Source of the DNA: UBA5448 sp045536965 | GTDB lineage: Bacteria; Bacillota; Clostridia; Oscillospirales; SIG627 | NCBI GenBank assembly: GCA_045536965.1 | Contig: JAZSON010000019.1 | Span: forward strand, 60,027 to 124,026 | Direction: 5' to 3' | Length of the DNA stretch: 64,000 nucleotides | In this document: positions 42,408-49,043 of the stretch, piece after piece | Layout: the number at the start of each line of letters is the position of its first letter | How positions within the stretch are numbered: position 1 is the first letter of the stretch | Position numbers and translations under genes: made by a program | The notes under the pieces: model-generated | The model's input: only the letters and a program-made list of their open reading frames with translations | Databases searched by the model: none | Told to the model about the DNA's origin: nothing

Positions 42408-43512
42408 TTGTTTTTCCCTCCCCATTCATATAAATGGTCTTGCGGCAACGAAGTTTTTCGGGAATACACCGCTGCGCAATGACGCGCATTCCACATTCTA
42501 CCCATCCGCTGACAGCCGATGCAAGCTCGTTGCGATCGGTGTTCTCGTCGTACAAAAGAAGAATGTCGGCATCGTATTCGTCACCCTGCAATTTTTGGTG
42601 CAACAAATCAAGATATACGGCAAAACCGACAGCGCCTGCCTTTTTTCCCATCTTTGCCATCAAAAGGTCATATTGACCGCCGCTCAAAATACCACTGGAT
42701 ATACCGCTGACATAGCCTCGAAATACCATACCGCTGTAATATGCCATATCATTGACAACCGAAAAGTCAATGCGAACCGAGTCGATTAGGCCCGCCGATT
42801 GCAATATAGCGGCCACCGTTTTCAGCTCATACAAAGCCGCATTTGTTTTTTCACAAACATTCATGCTTTCAAGACGGGGCAACACATCCGCCAAGGGACC
42901 TGAAATCGAAACAAGTGAAGCAAGAAGCGCCGTTTCTTTTTCTTGCAGATTCGCAGATGCGCAAATGGCCTCCACAGCCGAACGGTTTTTTTGACCAAGC
43001 GCCACCATCAAATCGGCTCTTTTTTCCGCGGGAAGCGAAACGGTGTCCAAAATGCCCGCAACCAATCCCATGTGTGAAATGTCCAAAATGTATTCATCAC
43101 TGATGGTCTTTAAGCTCTTTACGGCAAGTAAGACCACTTCAGACAGATCGTATACATCGATATCGCCAAGACACTCAAGGCCCGCCTGCATGATTTCACA
43201 AAATCCGTATCCACCGCGAGGCACGCGATAAACATTCTCATCATAACAAAGTTTTTTGACCACCCCGTCCGTTTCGGTGAAATTTTTAATGATGGAAAGG
43301 GTGACGTCAGGTTTAAGCGCCATCAAACGTCCATTCGTATCGGTAAATGTGATCACGCGATCGCTGACCAAAAAATCTTTATTGCGAGCATATAAATCGT
43401 ATTCTTCAAACTTGCTCATTTTATATTGCGCATACCCATACCGACGGTACAATGAGCGCAGGGCAAAAACGGCGCGCTCTCCGGGCTGCAAAATGTGTTC
43501 AAAGTTTTCCAT
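42400..43512 (-). CDS. hisZ: ATP phosphoribosyltransferase regulatory subunit
   Basis: Histidyl-tRNA synthetase-like protein without synthetase activity that forms the HisG-HisZ hetero-octamer and confers histidine feedback. 370 residues with class II synthetase motifs (LYRRYGYAQYKM; ALKPDVTLSIIK; YYSGMVFRGY; GGQYDLLMAKMG). The position as first gene, directly coupled to short hisG, supports HisZ rather than HisS. The ATG lies about 45 bases after a 17-bp-spaced promoter. Confidence 0.93.
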   Translation of the reverse strand: MENFEHILQPGERAVFALRSLYRRYGYAQYKMSKFEEYDLYARNKDFLVSDRVITFTDTNGRLMALKPDVTLSIIKNFTETDGVVKKLCYDENVYRVPRGGYGFCEIMQAGLECLGDIDVYDLSEVVLLAVKSLKTISDEYILDISHMGLVAGILDTVSLPAEKRADLMVALGQKNRSAVEAICASANLQEKETALLASLVSISGPLADVLPRLESMNVCEKTNAALYELKTVAAILQSAGLIDSVRIDFSVVNDMAYYSGMVFRGYVSGISSGILSGGQYDLLMAKMGKKAGAVGFAVYLDLLHQKLQGDEYDADILLLYDENTDRNELASAVSGWVECGMRVIAQRCIPEKLRCRKTIYMNGEGKTNA

Positions 43513-43547
43513 GACATACCTCTCACGCTTCGGTTTATTTGTTTATC

Positions 43548-43576
43548 ATTTTATCACTTTATCGCACTAAAGTCAA
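43548..43576 (-). promoter_or_regulatory. Sigma-A promoter of the his operon
   Basis: Minus-strand TTGACT (43571-43576), 17 bases, TAAAAT (43548-43553). The AT-rich leader is short; I find no histidine T-box or leader peptide. Confidence 0.78.
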
Positions 43577-43810
43577 GGGGGAGTGAATAATTTTTTCAAG
43601 AAATTTATATTATGGCGAACAACACATACCGTTAGTGGTAACGTATATGTAAAATGGCTGAAACTTCCGCATTTTTCATAAAACAACGGATTACAAAAAC
43701 CGGAAAAACCGCCGATTCCTCATGATCGAGATTTATAACGCCGTTTCGGAATGGGGTTATGTTTCCCCCCAAAAAGCTATAACAATCGAGTTGTTCTGCT
43801 CCTACGGTAG
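43577..43810. other. Gene-free spacer between pyrR and hisZ
   Basis: About 230 bases. An open frame on the minus strand (43632-43913) overlaps the pyrR end and resembles nothing; I see no RNA, repeat or remnant here. Confidence 0.5.
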
Positions 43811-43844
43811 CACAAAAACTCTTGCGGTAACAAGAGTTTTTGTG
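43811..43844 (-). terminator. Terminator after pyrR
   Basis: 14-bp perfect stem (CACAAAAACTCTTG and complement) with a 6-base loop; T-rich in both directions. Confidence 0.82.
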
Positions 43845-43854
43845 AGCATTCTGC

Positions 43855-44391
43855 TTATTTTTCGTATAAAGAAACGCTGATTTTCTCTTCAAACGGCGGA
43901 AAAGATACCACAATCAGCTCATTTTTCGAGGTGGGCACATTTTTCCCCACAAAATCGGCACGGATAGGCATTTCGCGGTGTCCGCGATCCACCAGCACCG
44001 CCAGACGGATGCAGGCAGGACGGCCGAAGGTAAACAGCCCCTCGATGGCGGCACGCACGGTACGCCCCGTAAACAAAACGTCATCCACCAGCACGACCAC
44101 CTTCCCGTTCACATCGACGGGAATATGGCTTTCTCCGACGTGAGGCAGGGACGAAAAGGCAGACAGATCATCGCGATGGAGGGTGATGTCCAGATAGCCC
44201 ACAGGCACCTGCACACCTTCAATACGGGCAATGTTGTCGCGGATCCACTCGGCCAACGGCACACCGCGGCGGCGAATGCCGACCAGGATCACATTTTCGA
44301 TCCCCTTCCCCGACTCTATAATTTCGTGGGTGATACGCATCAGAGTTCTTTGTATGGATGCTTCATCCATCAGCTCGGCCTTCCATCTCAC
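43855..44391 (-). CDS. pyrR: Bifunctional pyrimidine operon attenuator / uracil phosphoribosyltransferase
   Basis: PyrR binds pyr mRNA leaders in a UMP-dependent way and has weak UPRTase activity. 178 residues, the normal length. The PRPP motif is VVVLVDDVLFTGRTVRAA and the N-terminus reads MDEASIQRTLMRITHEIIE. I chose the GTG at 44389-44391, preceded by GGGGGGCAGG; the longer frame upstream passes through the rplT terminator and is not conserved. No other pyr gene is in the window; a typical upp lies 8 kb away. It sits just downstream of the infC-rpmI-rplT operon. Confidence 0.93.
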   Translation of the reverse strand: MRWKAELMDEASIQRTLMRITHEIIESGKGIENVILVGIRRRGVPLAEWIRDNIARIEGVQVPVGYLDITLHRDDLSAFSSLPHVGESHIPVDVNGKVVVLVDDVLFTGRTVRAAIEGLFTFGRPACIRLAVLVDRGHREMPIRADFVGKNVPTSKNELIVVSFPPFEEKISVSLYEK

Positions 44392-44424
44392 AGCCCTGCC
44401 CCCCCTTTCGATCCATGAAAAAAA

Positions 44425-44448
44425 CCGTCCCGATCGAAACCGGGACGG
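44425..44448 (-). terminator. Terminator between rplT and pyrR
   Basis: 8-bp perfect GC-rich stem (CCGTCCCG and complement), 8-base loop, then seven T on the minus strand. Confidence 0.82.
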
Positions 44449-44458
44449 CGAAATATCT

Positions 44459-44812
44459 TTACAGAGCCGCTTTGGCTTTTTCGACCAGCGAAGCGAAGGC
44501 TTCTTTGTCCGAAACGGCGATCTCGGCAAGCATCTTGCGGTTGAGCGCGATGCCGGCCTTGGTCAGACCGTGCATAAAACGGGAGTAGTTGATGCCGTTA
44601 ACCTTTGCCTGCGCCGAAATACGGGCAATCCAAAGGGAACGAAAATCTCTCTTTTTCAGTTTTCTGCCGATAAATGCATAGTTACCGCTCTTCATGACGG
44701 CCTGTTTCGCCATCTTAAAGTGCTTGCTTTTTGCACCCCAGTAACCTTTTGCGAGTTTTAATACACTTTTTCTTCTTTTGCGCGTAGAGAGCGCGCCTTT
44801 CACTCTTGCCAT
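44459..44812 (-). CDS. rplT: 50S ribosomal protein L20
   Basis: L20 is an early 23S rRNA assembly protein and represses its own operon through the infC leader. 117 residues starting MARVKGALSTRKRRKSVLKL, with the conserved C-terminal NGINYSRFMHGLTKAGIALN block. Third gene of infC-rpmI-rplT, 61 bases after rpmI, followed by a terminator. Confidence 0.97.
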   Translation of the reverse strand: MARVKGALSTRKRRKSVLKLAKGYWGAKSKHFKMAKQAVMKSGNYAFIGRKLKKRDFRSLWIARISAQAKVNGINYSRFMHGLTKAGIALNRKMLAEIAVSDKEAFASLVEKAKAAL

Positions 44813-44873
44813 GTTATTTTACCTCCAAATAGCGGGGAAACGCTTCCTACGATCCCCTCTCGTTGATTTTCTT

Positions 44874-45071
44874 TTATGCGTAGGGGATCAGTTTCTTGAT
44901 AGCGGCGACGTTTGCATCACTCAAGTATGCAGTTTTACGCAACGCTCTCTTGCGCTTGGTATTTTTCAGTCCCAATTTGTGACGTCTGTTTTGATGTGCG
45001 AATTTGACCTTACCGCTCTTCGTGAGGGAAAAGCGTTTTGCGGTCGCCTTGTGCGATTTGATTTTTCCCAT
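44874..45071 (-). CDS. rpmI: 50S ribosomal protein L35
   Basis: Small basic 65-residue protein of the large subunit. It begins MGKIKSHKATAKRFSLTKSG and contains the family's RHKLGLKNTKRKRALRK stretch. It lies 27 bases after infC. AAAAGGAG precedes the ATG. Confidence 0.96.
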   Translation of the reverse strand: MGKIKSHKATAKRFSLTKSGKVKFAHQNRRHKLGLKNTKRKRALRKTAYLSDANVAAIKKLIPYA

Positions 45072-45098
45072 GGTTATACTCCTTTTAATAATTTACAC

Positions 45099-45626
45099 TT
45101 ATTTTGCTTGCTTCGGTGCCAAAATCATCGTCATGTACCGACCGTCCAGCGAGGGACGCTTTTCCACAACGGCTTGCTCTTCACACGCACCTGCAATCTT
45201 ACTCATCAGCTCGTAGCCGATGTTGGTATGATTCATCTCTCTGCCCGAAAATACAATGGTGATCTTGACTTTGTTGCTTTCTTTCAGGAAACGGTGCGCA
45301 TGACCAATCTTGGTTTCAAAATCGTGGGTATCGATGCGGCAGGAAAATTTGATTTCCTTCAGCTCAACGATGACCTGCTTTTTGCGCATCTCTTTTTCTT
45401 TCTTTTCCCGTTCAAAACGGTATTTACCGAAATCCATGATGCGGCATACGGGAGGATTGTTGGCTCCACCCATCATAACCAGATCTAACCCTTTGTCATA
45501 CGCCTTGTTGAGAGCGTCGATCGTGTCAACAACACCACATTGGGAGCCGTCGCTGTCAATCAGTCGCACCTGCGGTACTCTGATCTGTTCGTTGATCAAC
45601 TGCTGTTGCGTGTTTTTTGCGCTAAT
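45099..45626 (-). CDS. infC: Translation initiation factor IF-3 with probable ATT start
   Basis: IF-3 binds the 30S subunit and checks start-codon choice. The 175-residue protein has the N-domain (NEQIRVPQVRLID), the lysine-rich linker (KYRFEREKKEKEMRKKQ) and the C-domain with FSGREMNH. The only ATG/GTG/TTG near the start is a TTG (45630-45632) just 3 bases after GGAGG, which is too close. The ATT at 45624-45626, 9 bases after GGAGG, fits well and matches the well-known AUU start of infC in other bacteria, which lets IF-3 control its own synthesis. It heads the infC-rpmI-rplT operon behind a terminator-type leader. Confidence 0.94.
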   Translation of the reverse strand: MSAKNTQQQLINEQIRVPQVRLIDSDGSQCGVVDTIDALNKAYDKGLDLVMMGGANNPPVCRIMDFGKYRFEREKKEKEMRKKQVIVELKEIKFSCRIDTHDFETKIGHAHRFLKESNKVKITIVFSGREMNHTNIGYELMSKIAGACEEQAVVEKRPSLDGRYMTMILAPKQAK

Positions 45627-45639
45627 TTTCAAGCACCTC

Positions 45640-45784
45640 CGTTAAACAGAAAAAAATTGCGTTGAACATAAGTTCCACGCAACAAACACGGCACCTGATT
45701 CGGGTGCACCTACTTGTATGAACCCCTTGAAATCTCGCGAATGCGGACGAGGGTGGAACAAACGTTCTCTTGATTGTGGAAACA
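45640..45784 (-). ncRNA. infC leader, L20-type attenuator
   Basis: About 150 nt from the promoter to infC. It contains a hairpin around GGTGCACC...GGTGCC and ends in a terminator (45657-45682) whose seven-T run lies just before the infC ribosome site. In Firmicutes the equivalent leader binds L20 and terminates when L20 is in excess; position, terminator and gene order support the same here. Confidence 0.75.
45657..45682 (-). terminator. Attenuator hairpin before infC
   Basis: TTGCGT...GAAC pairs with GTTC...ACGCAA (one mismatch), then seven T on the minus strand, 24 bases before the ATT start. Confidence 0.8.
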
Positions 45785-45813
45785 AGTCTACCACAATCAG
45801 ATTCATTTGTCAA
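45785..45813 (-). promoter_or_regulatory. Sigma-A promoter of infC-rpmI-rplT
   Basis: Minus-strand TTGACA (45808-45813), 17 bases, TAGACT (45785-45790). Confidence 0.75.
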
Positions 45814-45841
45814 GTATTTTTTTGAACATACAAAAACTTTT

Positions 45842-47053
45842 TTAGTTCAGGGGCAATATGGGTTCGATCGGCTTGTTTCCCGCGGCAAAACTTGCCAAAT
45901 CTTCTTCGGGAAGTCGTTCGGGCAACACCGACATGGCCTGCAGCACACCGCTTGCATCCTGATCGGCAAGGGCGCGCGAGAGTATGTGATTTTGTAAAAT
46001 TCGACTTGCAAGCACAGCTTGGATATACGAAGGAATGTTTGCAAGTTCAGGTCTTACAATCTTTCCGTTCTTCACTTCACAGTGAAGCTGAAGCATTACA
46101 TCGCGCGGATATTCCTTCCACGCACCCTCATTGAGCACCAACAGCGGCAAAGTCTTATCGAGTTTACCGTTGAGCGCCAGTATCACTTCAGCAATGTACA
46201 CAGGGAAATGGGCAGCGCAACTACGGCTGATCTTCAATATCTCTTCATTGGAAGTATAACCGAGAAGTTTTTCAAAATCTTCGGCTTTGGGACGGAAAGC
46301 GATCTTCCACATTTCGGCTCTGTCCAGCGGAAGGGCGGTATAGCGGTTGGAGCCGCCGACGGGGCCGGACAGATACCCGCACCGCTCCAACAGATACGCA
46401 TTATTGATAAACCCAAGCCCCCATTCGGGAAAATCGGCATGGAATCCTCCCGCGATCCGCTCGCGAGAATACTCTTTCATTTCAAGACGCAAACGATCAT
46501 AGACCGACTCTCCGTTGAGACGGATGTCGTAATACCAATATTCATGGTTGATACCAACCGCCTTGGCCTCCAGTGCTTTCTCTTCGCAGCCAAGCCATGT
46601 GCACAACACCTTTTCGTTGAAAAGGGGAGCGTTACACAAACCGACCACACGATCGGAACCAAAACGCATATTGACTGCCGCAAGAGGAATGTCAGGCGGA
46701 TTGGTAGCTACAAGGAACCACGCATCGGGACAAAGACGCTGCATTCTTTCGGCAATATCTAAAATGAAAGCGCCGTTTGTCACACCGAGGGAGCGGTATT
46801 GACCGCAATCATCTTGTCCGTTGGTCGCACAGAAAAAGACAGTATCGGCATCCTGCAAAGCCGCATCGAGATCTTCCGCACGGTAAATATTTGCGCCGCA
46901 ATAATTGAATCGATCGCAAAGAGTGAGGGTTTGCTCGATTTTGGCATCATTGCGACCGAAAAGCGCGACCTCCATCTTCGCATCGGCAAGCAAAAGTTCA
47001 AACAGGGTAGCGGTGGAAATTTTTCCGCCGCCCCCAATCACTGCAAGCTTCAT
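45842..47053 (-). CDS. Glycoside hydrolase family 4-type NAD/Mn-dependent glycosidase
   Basis: 403-residue protein with an N-terminal Rossmann fold (LAVIGGGGKISTATLFELL), the ATNPPDIP loop, and the metal residues Cys140 (GLCNAP) and His170 (GINHEYW). This pattern is that of GH4 enzymes, which cleave alpha- or beta-glycosides, often 6-phosphorylated, through an NAD redox cycle. Cys140 and His170 correspond to the Mn ligands known in GH4. The substrate cannot be told. The ATG overlaps the antiporter stop (ATGA), and with the PII-like gene it forms a three-gene operon, an unexpected mix. Confidence 0.88.
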   Translation of the reverse strand: MKLAVIGGGGKISTATLFELLLADAKMEVALFGRNDAKIEQTLTLCDRFNYCGANIYRAEDLDAALQDADTVFFCATNGQDDCGQYRSLGVTNGAFILDIAERMQRLCPDAWFLVATNPPDIPLAAVNMRFGSDRVVGLCNAPLFNEKVLCTWLGCEEKALEAKAVGINHEYWYYDIRLNGESVYDRLRLEMKEYSRERIAGGFHADFPEWGLGFINNAYLLERCGYLSGPVGGSNRYTALPLDRAEMWKIAFRPKAEDFEKLLGYTSNEEILKISRSCAAHFPVYIAEVILALNGKLDKTLPLLVLNEGAWKEYPRDVMLQLHCEVKNGKIVRPELANIPSYIQAVLASRILQNHILSRALADQDASGVLQAMSVLPERLPEEDLASFAAGNKPIEPILPLN

Positions 47054-48264
47054 TTCGTGTCCCCCGTTTTACCCGGAACGGTAATTTCGCCCGCTTTTTC
47101 AAGACAGAACTTGGAAATACCGGGGCCGACCAATTCATACACAAGCGTGCTGCACAAAATAATGGCGCGGATCTGTTCCGCCATTTCGGGAGGTAAAATC
47201 GATCCCGCAACCAGCGAAAGACCGATGGCAACACCCGCCTGCGGAATCAGGGCAGGGCCGAGATATTTGACAATGGCGGGCGGACATTTGCAAAGCTTTG
47301 CACCCAGCGATGCACCGAGCAACTTACCGACCACGCGGAAGAGTATGTAGCAAACGCCGATGATGCCGACCTTCGGCAGAACCGAAAGCTGCAGTCCCGC
47401 CCCCGAATCGACAAAGAAGAGCATGAAGATGGGCGGAGTAATGCTGTCGACAACGTCCATCACGGCAACGACGTCCTTGGAAAGGTTTGCAAAGGCAGCA
47501 CCCAGAGCCATGCAAAGAAGCAGGGCTGAAAGTCCCGTCATCGAGGCAATGCCCGCGCCCGCAAAAACAAAGCCGAGGGCGAGGGAAAGACGGTTGCCCG
47601 ATTTCTTAAACCAACGGAGACAGAAGGCAAGAATGATACCCATCACAAAGCCGACGACAAGCGAGCCGACAATTTCGAGGATGGGCTTGAGAAGCATGGA
47701 AACGATGGAGCCGGCATCATCCGAGATCATGGTCTTGGCGATGGAGGAGGCCAAACCGAAGAAGATGAGCGCGGTGGCATCGTCGATGGCGACGACCGAA
47801 AGCAGCGTCTCGGTCACGGGACCCTTGGCCTTGTACTGCTTGATGACCATGACGGTGGCGGCAGGTGCCGTTGCGGCGGCAATGGCGCCGAGAGACAGGG
47901 CAAAGGGAACGTCGGTTCCGATGGCAATGAGGGCAAGCACCACGAACACGACGGCCAGCAGAGATTCAAAGGTCGCAATGACAAGGGGAGAAATACCCAC
48001 CTTGCGGAAATACGAAATGCGGAATTCGTTACCGATGGTGAAGGCGATGATGCCCAGCGCAATATCCGACACGATGGCCGAATCGGTGACGAAGCTTTCG
48101 GGGATCATGTTTAACACCTGGGGACCGAACAAAAGGCCCGCCACCAGATAACCCGTTACGTTAGGAAGCTTACAAAGCTTTGCCAGCCGCCCGAATGCCA
48201 TGCCCGCAAAGATCATCAGGCCAAGGCAGACGAGCGGGTTAAACCCGAAGTCAAAATCTATCAT
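47050..48264 (-). CDS. CPA2-family cation:proton antiporter
   Basis: 404-residue membrane protein with about twelve helices and no cytoplasmic RCK/TrkA-N domain. The region GAIAAATAPAATVMV and the motif VAIDDATALIFFG carry the paired acidic residues of the ion-binding core. It probably exchanges Na+ or K+ for protons. Lacking a fused regulatory domain, it may depend on the PII-like protein encoded one base upstream. It is coupled to the GH4 gene by a 4-base overlap. Confidence 0.88.
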   Translation of the reverse strand: MIDFDFGFNPLVCLGLMIFAGMAFGRLAKLCKLPNVTGYLVAGLLFGPQVLNMIPESFVTDSAIVSDIALGIIAFTIGNEFRISYFRKVGISPLVIATFESLLAVVFVVLALIAIGTDVPFALSLGAIAAATAPAATVMVIKQYKAKGPVTETLLSVVAIDDATALIFFGLASSIAKTMISDDAGSIVSMLLKPILEIVGSLVVGFVMGIILAFCLRWFKKSGNRLSLALGFVFAGAGIASMTGLSALLLCMALGAAFANLSKDVVAVMDVVDSITPPIFMLFFVDSGAGLQLSVLPKVGIIGVCYILFRVVGKLLGASLGAKLCKCPPAIVKYLGPALIPQAGVAIGLSLVAGSILPPEMAEQIRAIILCSTLVYELVGPGISKFCLEKAGEITVPGKTGDTK

Positions 48265-48265
48265 T

Positions 48266-48601
48266 TCAGCAACTCAATCCTTCCGTGTATGCAACGGGAA
48301 CGGCAAACAGGATACCCGTATCGGGTTGATCGAGGCCGCCCGTGACTTCATTGACAATTTTTGAAATCAGTTCCAATCTTTCTTCTTTGATAACCAAAAA
48401 GATGGTTTTGCTGTTTTCTCTTTGGGGATCCAAAAGAAGTCTTAGAGATGTGATCATACGAAGATCGCTCTCGTCGTGCAAAGCGTGTGCCATGCCGGTG
48501 CTGTCGAGAATGGTCGCGCCGATGACTCCGTTTTGCGTGAACTGATGAAGGAGCTCGTCCAGACACTCGGTTTTGTTCAGTACGATAAAAGTCAATAACA
48601 T
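48266..48601 (-). CDS. PII-like regulatory protein
   Basis: 111-residue soluble protein with a ferredoxin-like beta-alpha-beta pattern: LLTFIVLNKTECLDELLHQF, a middle region where a T-loop would lie (residues 30-60), KTIFLVIKEERLELISKIV and a C-terminal GILFAVPV strand. This is the layout of PII-like trimers (distant GlnB relatives). The gene adjoins an antiporter, as do other PII-like proteins that gate transporters in response to nucleotides or carbon state; that function is inferred here. The ATG follows AAGGAGG, with its own promoter. Confidence 0.75.
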   Translation of the reverse strand: MLLTFIVLNKTECLDELLHQFTQNGVIGATILDSTGMAHALHDESDLRMITSLRLLLDPQRENSKTIFLVIKEERLELISKIVNEVTGGLDQPDTGILFAVPVAYTEGLSC

Positions 48602-48634
48602 AGAAAAAATACCTCCTTATTTTATCGTTTTTGG

Positions 48635-48663
48635 ATTATATCACTTTTTATAGTATATTTCAA
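48635..48663 (-). promoter_or_regulatory. Promoter of the PII-like/antiporter/GH4 operon
   Basis: Minus-strand TTGAAA (48658-48663), 17 bases, TATAAT (48635-48640). Confidence 0.7.
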
Positions 48664-48699
48664 CCCCCTCTTTTATTTTCCATCCTTATCACTAAAAAC

Positions 48700-48727
48700 T
48701 TGACAAAAAAAACGAAATTTGTATAAT
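48700..48727 (+). promoter_or_regulatory. Sigma-A promoter of the Cys-rich gene
   Basis: TTGACA (48700-48705), 16 bases, TATAAT (48722-48727), divergent from the PII-like operon promoter. Confidence 0.78.
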
Positions 48728-48746
48728 ACGCAACGGAGGGATGAAC

Positions 48747-48962
48747 ATGCAGATCGAACCTTATAAAACACCAAAACCTTCGTTTGAGGGATGCACCTGC
48801 TGGATTTGTAAAAACACGGCTGAACAATGTGATGCCCAGTGTTTGATGCTCGGCTATCTTATCACCTCTTGTACCTTCTGTGAAAAATACAACGAATTTC
48901 ACCGATGCGGCTTCTGCCGTTTCTTTGACGGCAAATGTCATTACCCCCACATTCCCGATTGA
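48747..48962 (+). CDS. Cysteine-rich mini-protein, 71 residues
   Basis: Unrecognised small protein with ten cysteines in CxxC-like pairs: CTCWIC, CDAQC, CTFC, CGFC and a last KC followed by HYPH. The pattern suggests metal binding (zinc ribbon-like or an Fe-S cluster). There is no signal peptide or membrane segment. I chose the ATG at 48747, 6 bases after GGAGGG; the ATG at 48741 abuts the ribosome site. It has a strong promoter of its own. The glycosyl hydrolase gene follows at 81 bases and may be co-transcribed, but the link is not obvious. Confidence 0.75.
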   Translation: MQIEPYKTPKPSFEGCTCWICKNTAEQCDAQCLMLGYLITSCTFCEKYNEFHRCGFCRFFDGKCHYPHIPD

Positions 48963-49043
48963 TCCCAACACACCCGAAAAAACAGCGAAAACATTTTTTT
49001 GGTGTTCTTTTTGCATACAATACTATCGAGCGGAGGTCAAAAA

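Noticed and set aside
42400..43512. Histidyl-tRNA synthetase
   Set aside because: Synthetase-like, but located directly ahead of short-form hisG; length and context fit HisZ.
43632..43913. Minus-strand 93-codon frame between hisZ and pyrR
   Set aside because: Overlaps the pyrR end and its terminator, no recognisable homology or ribosome site.
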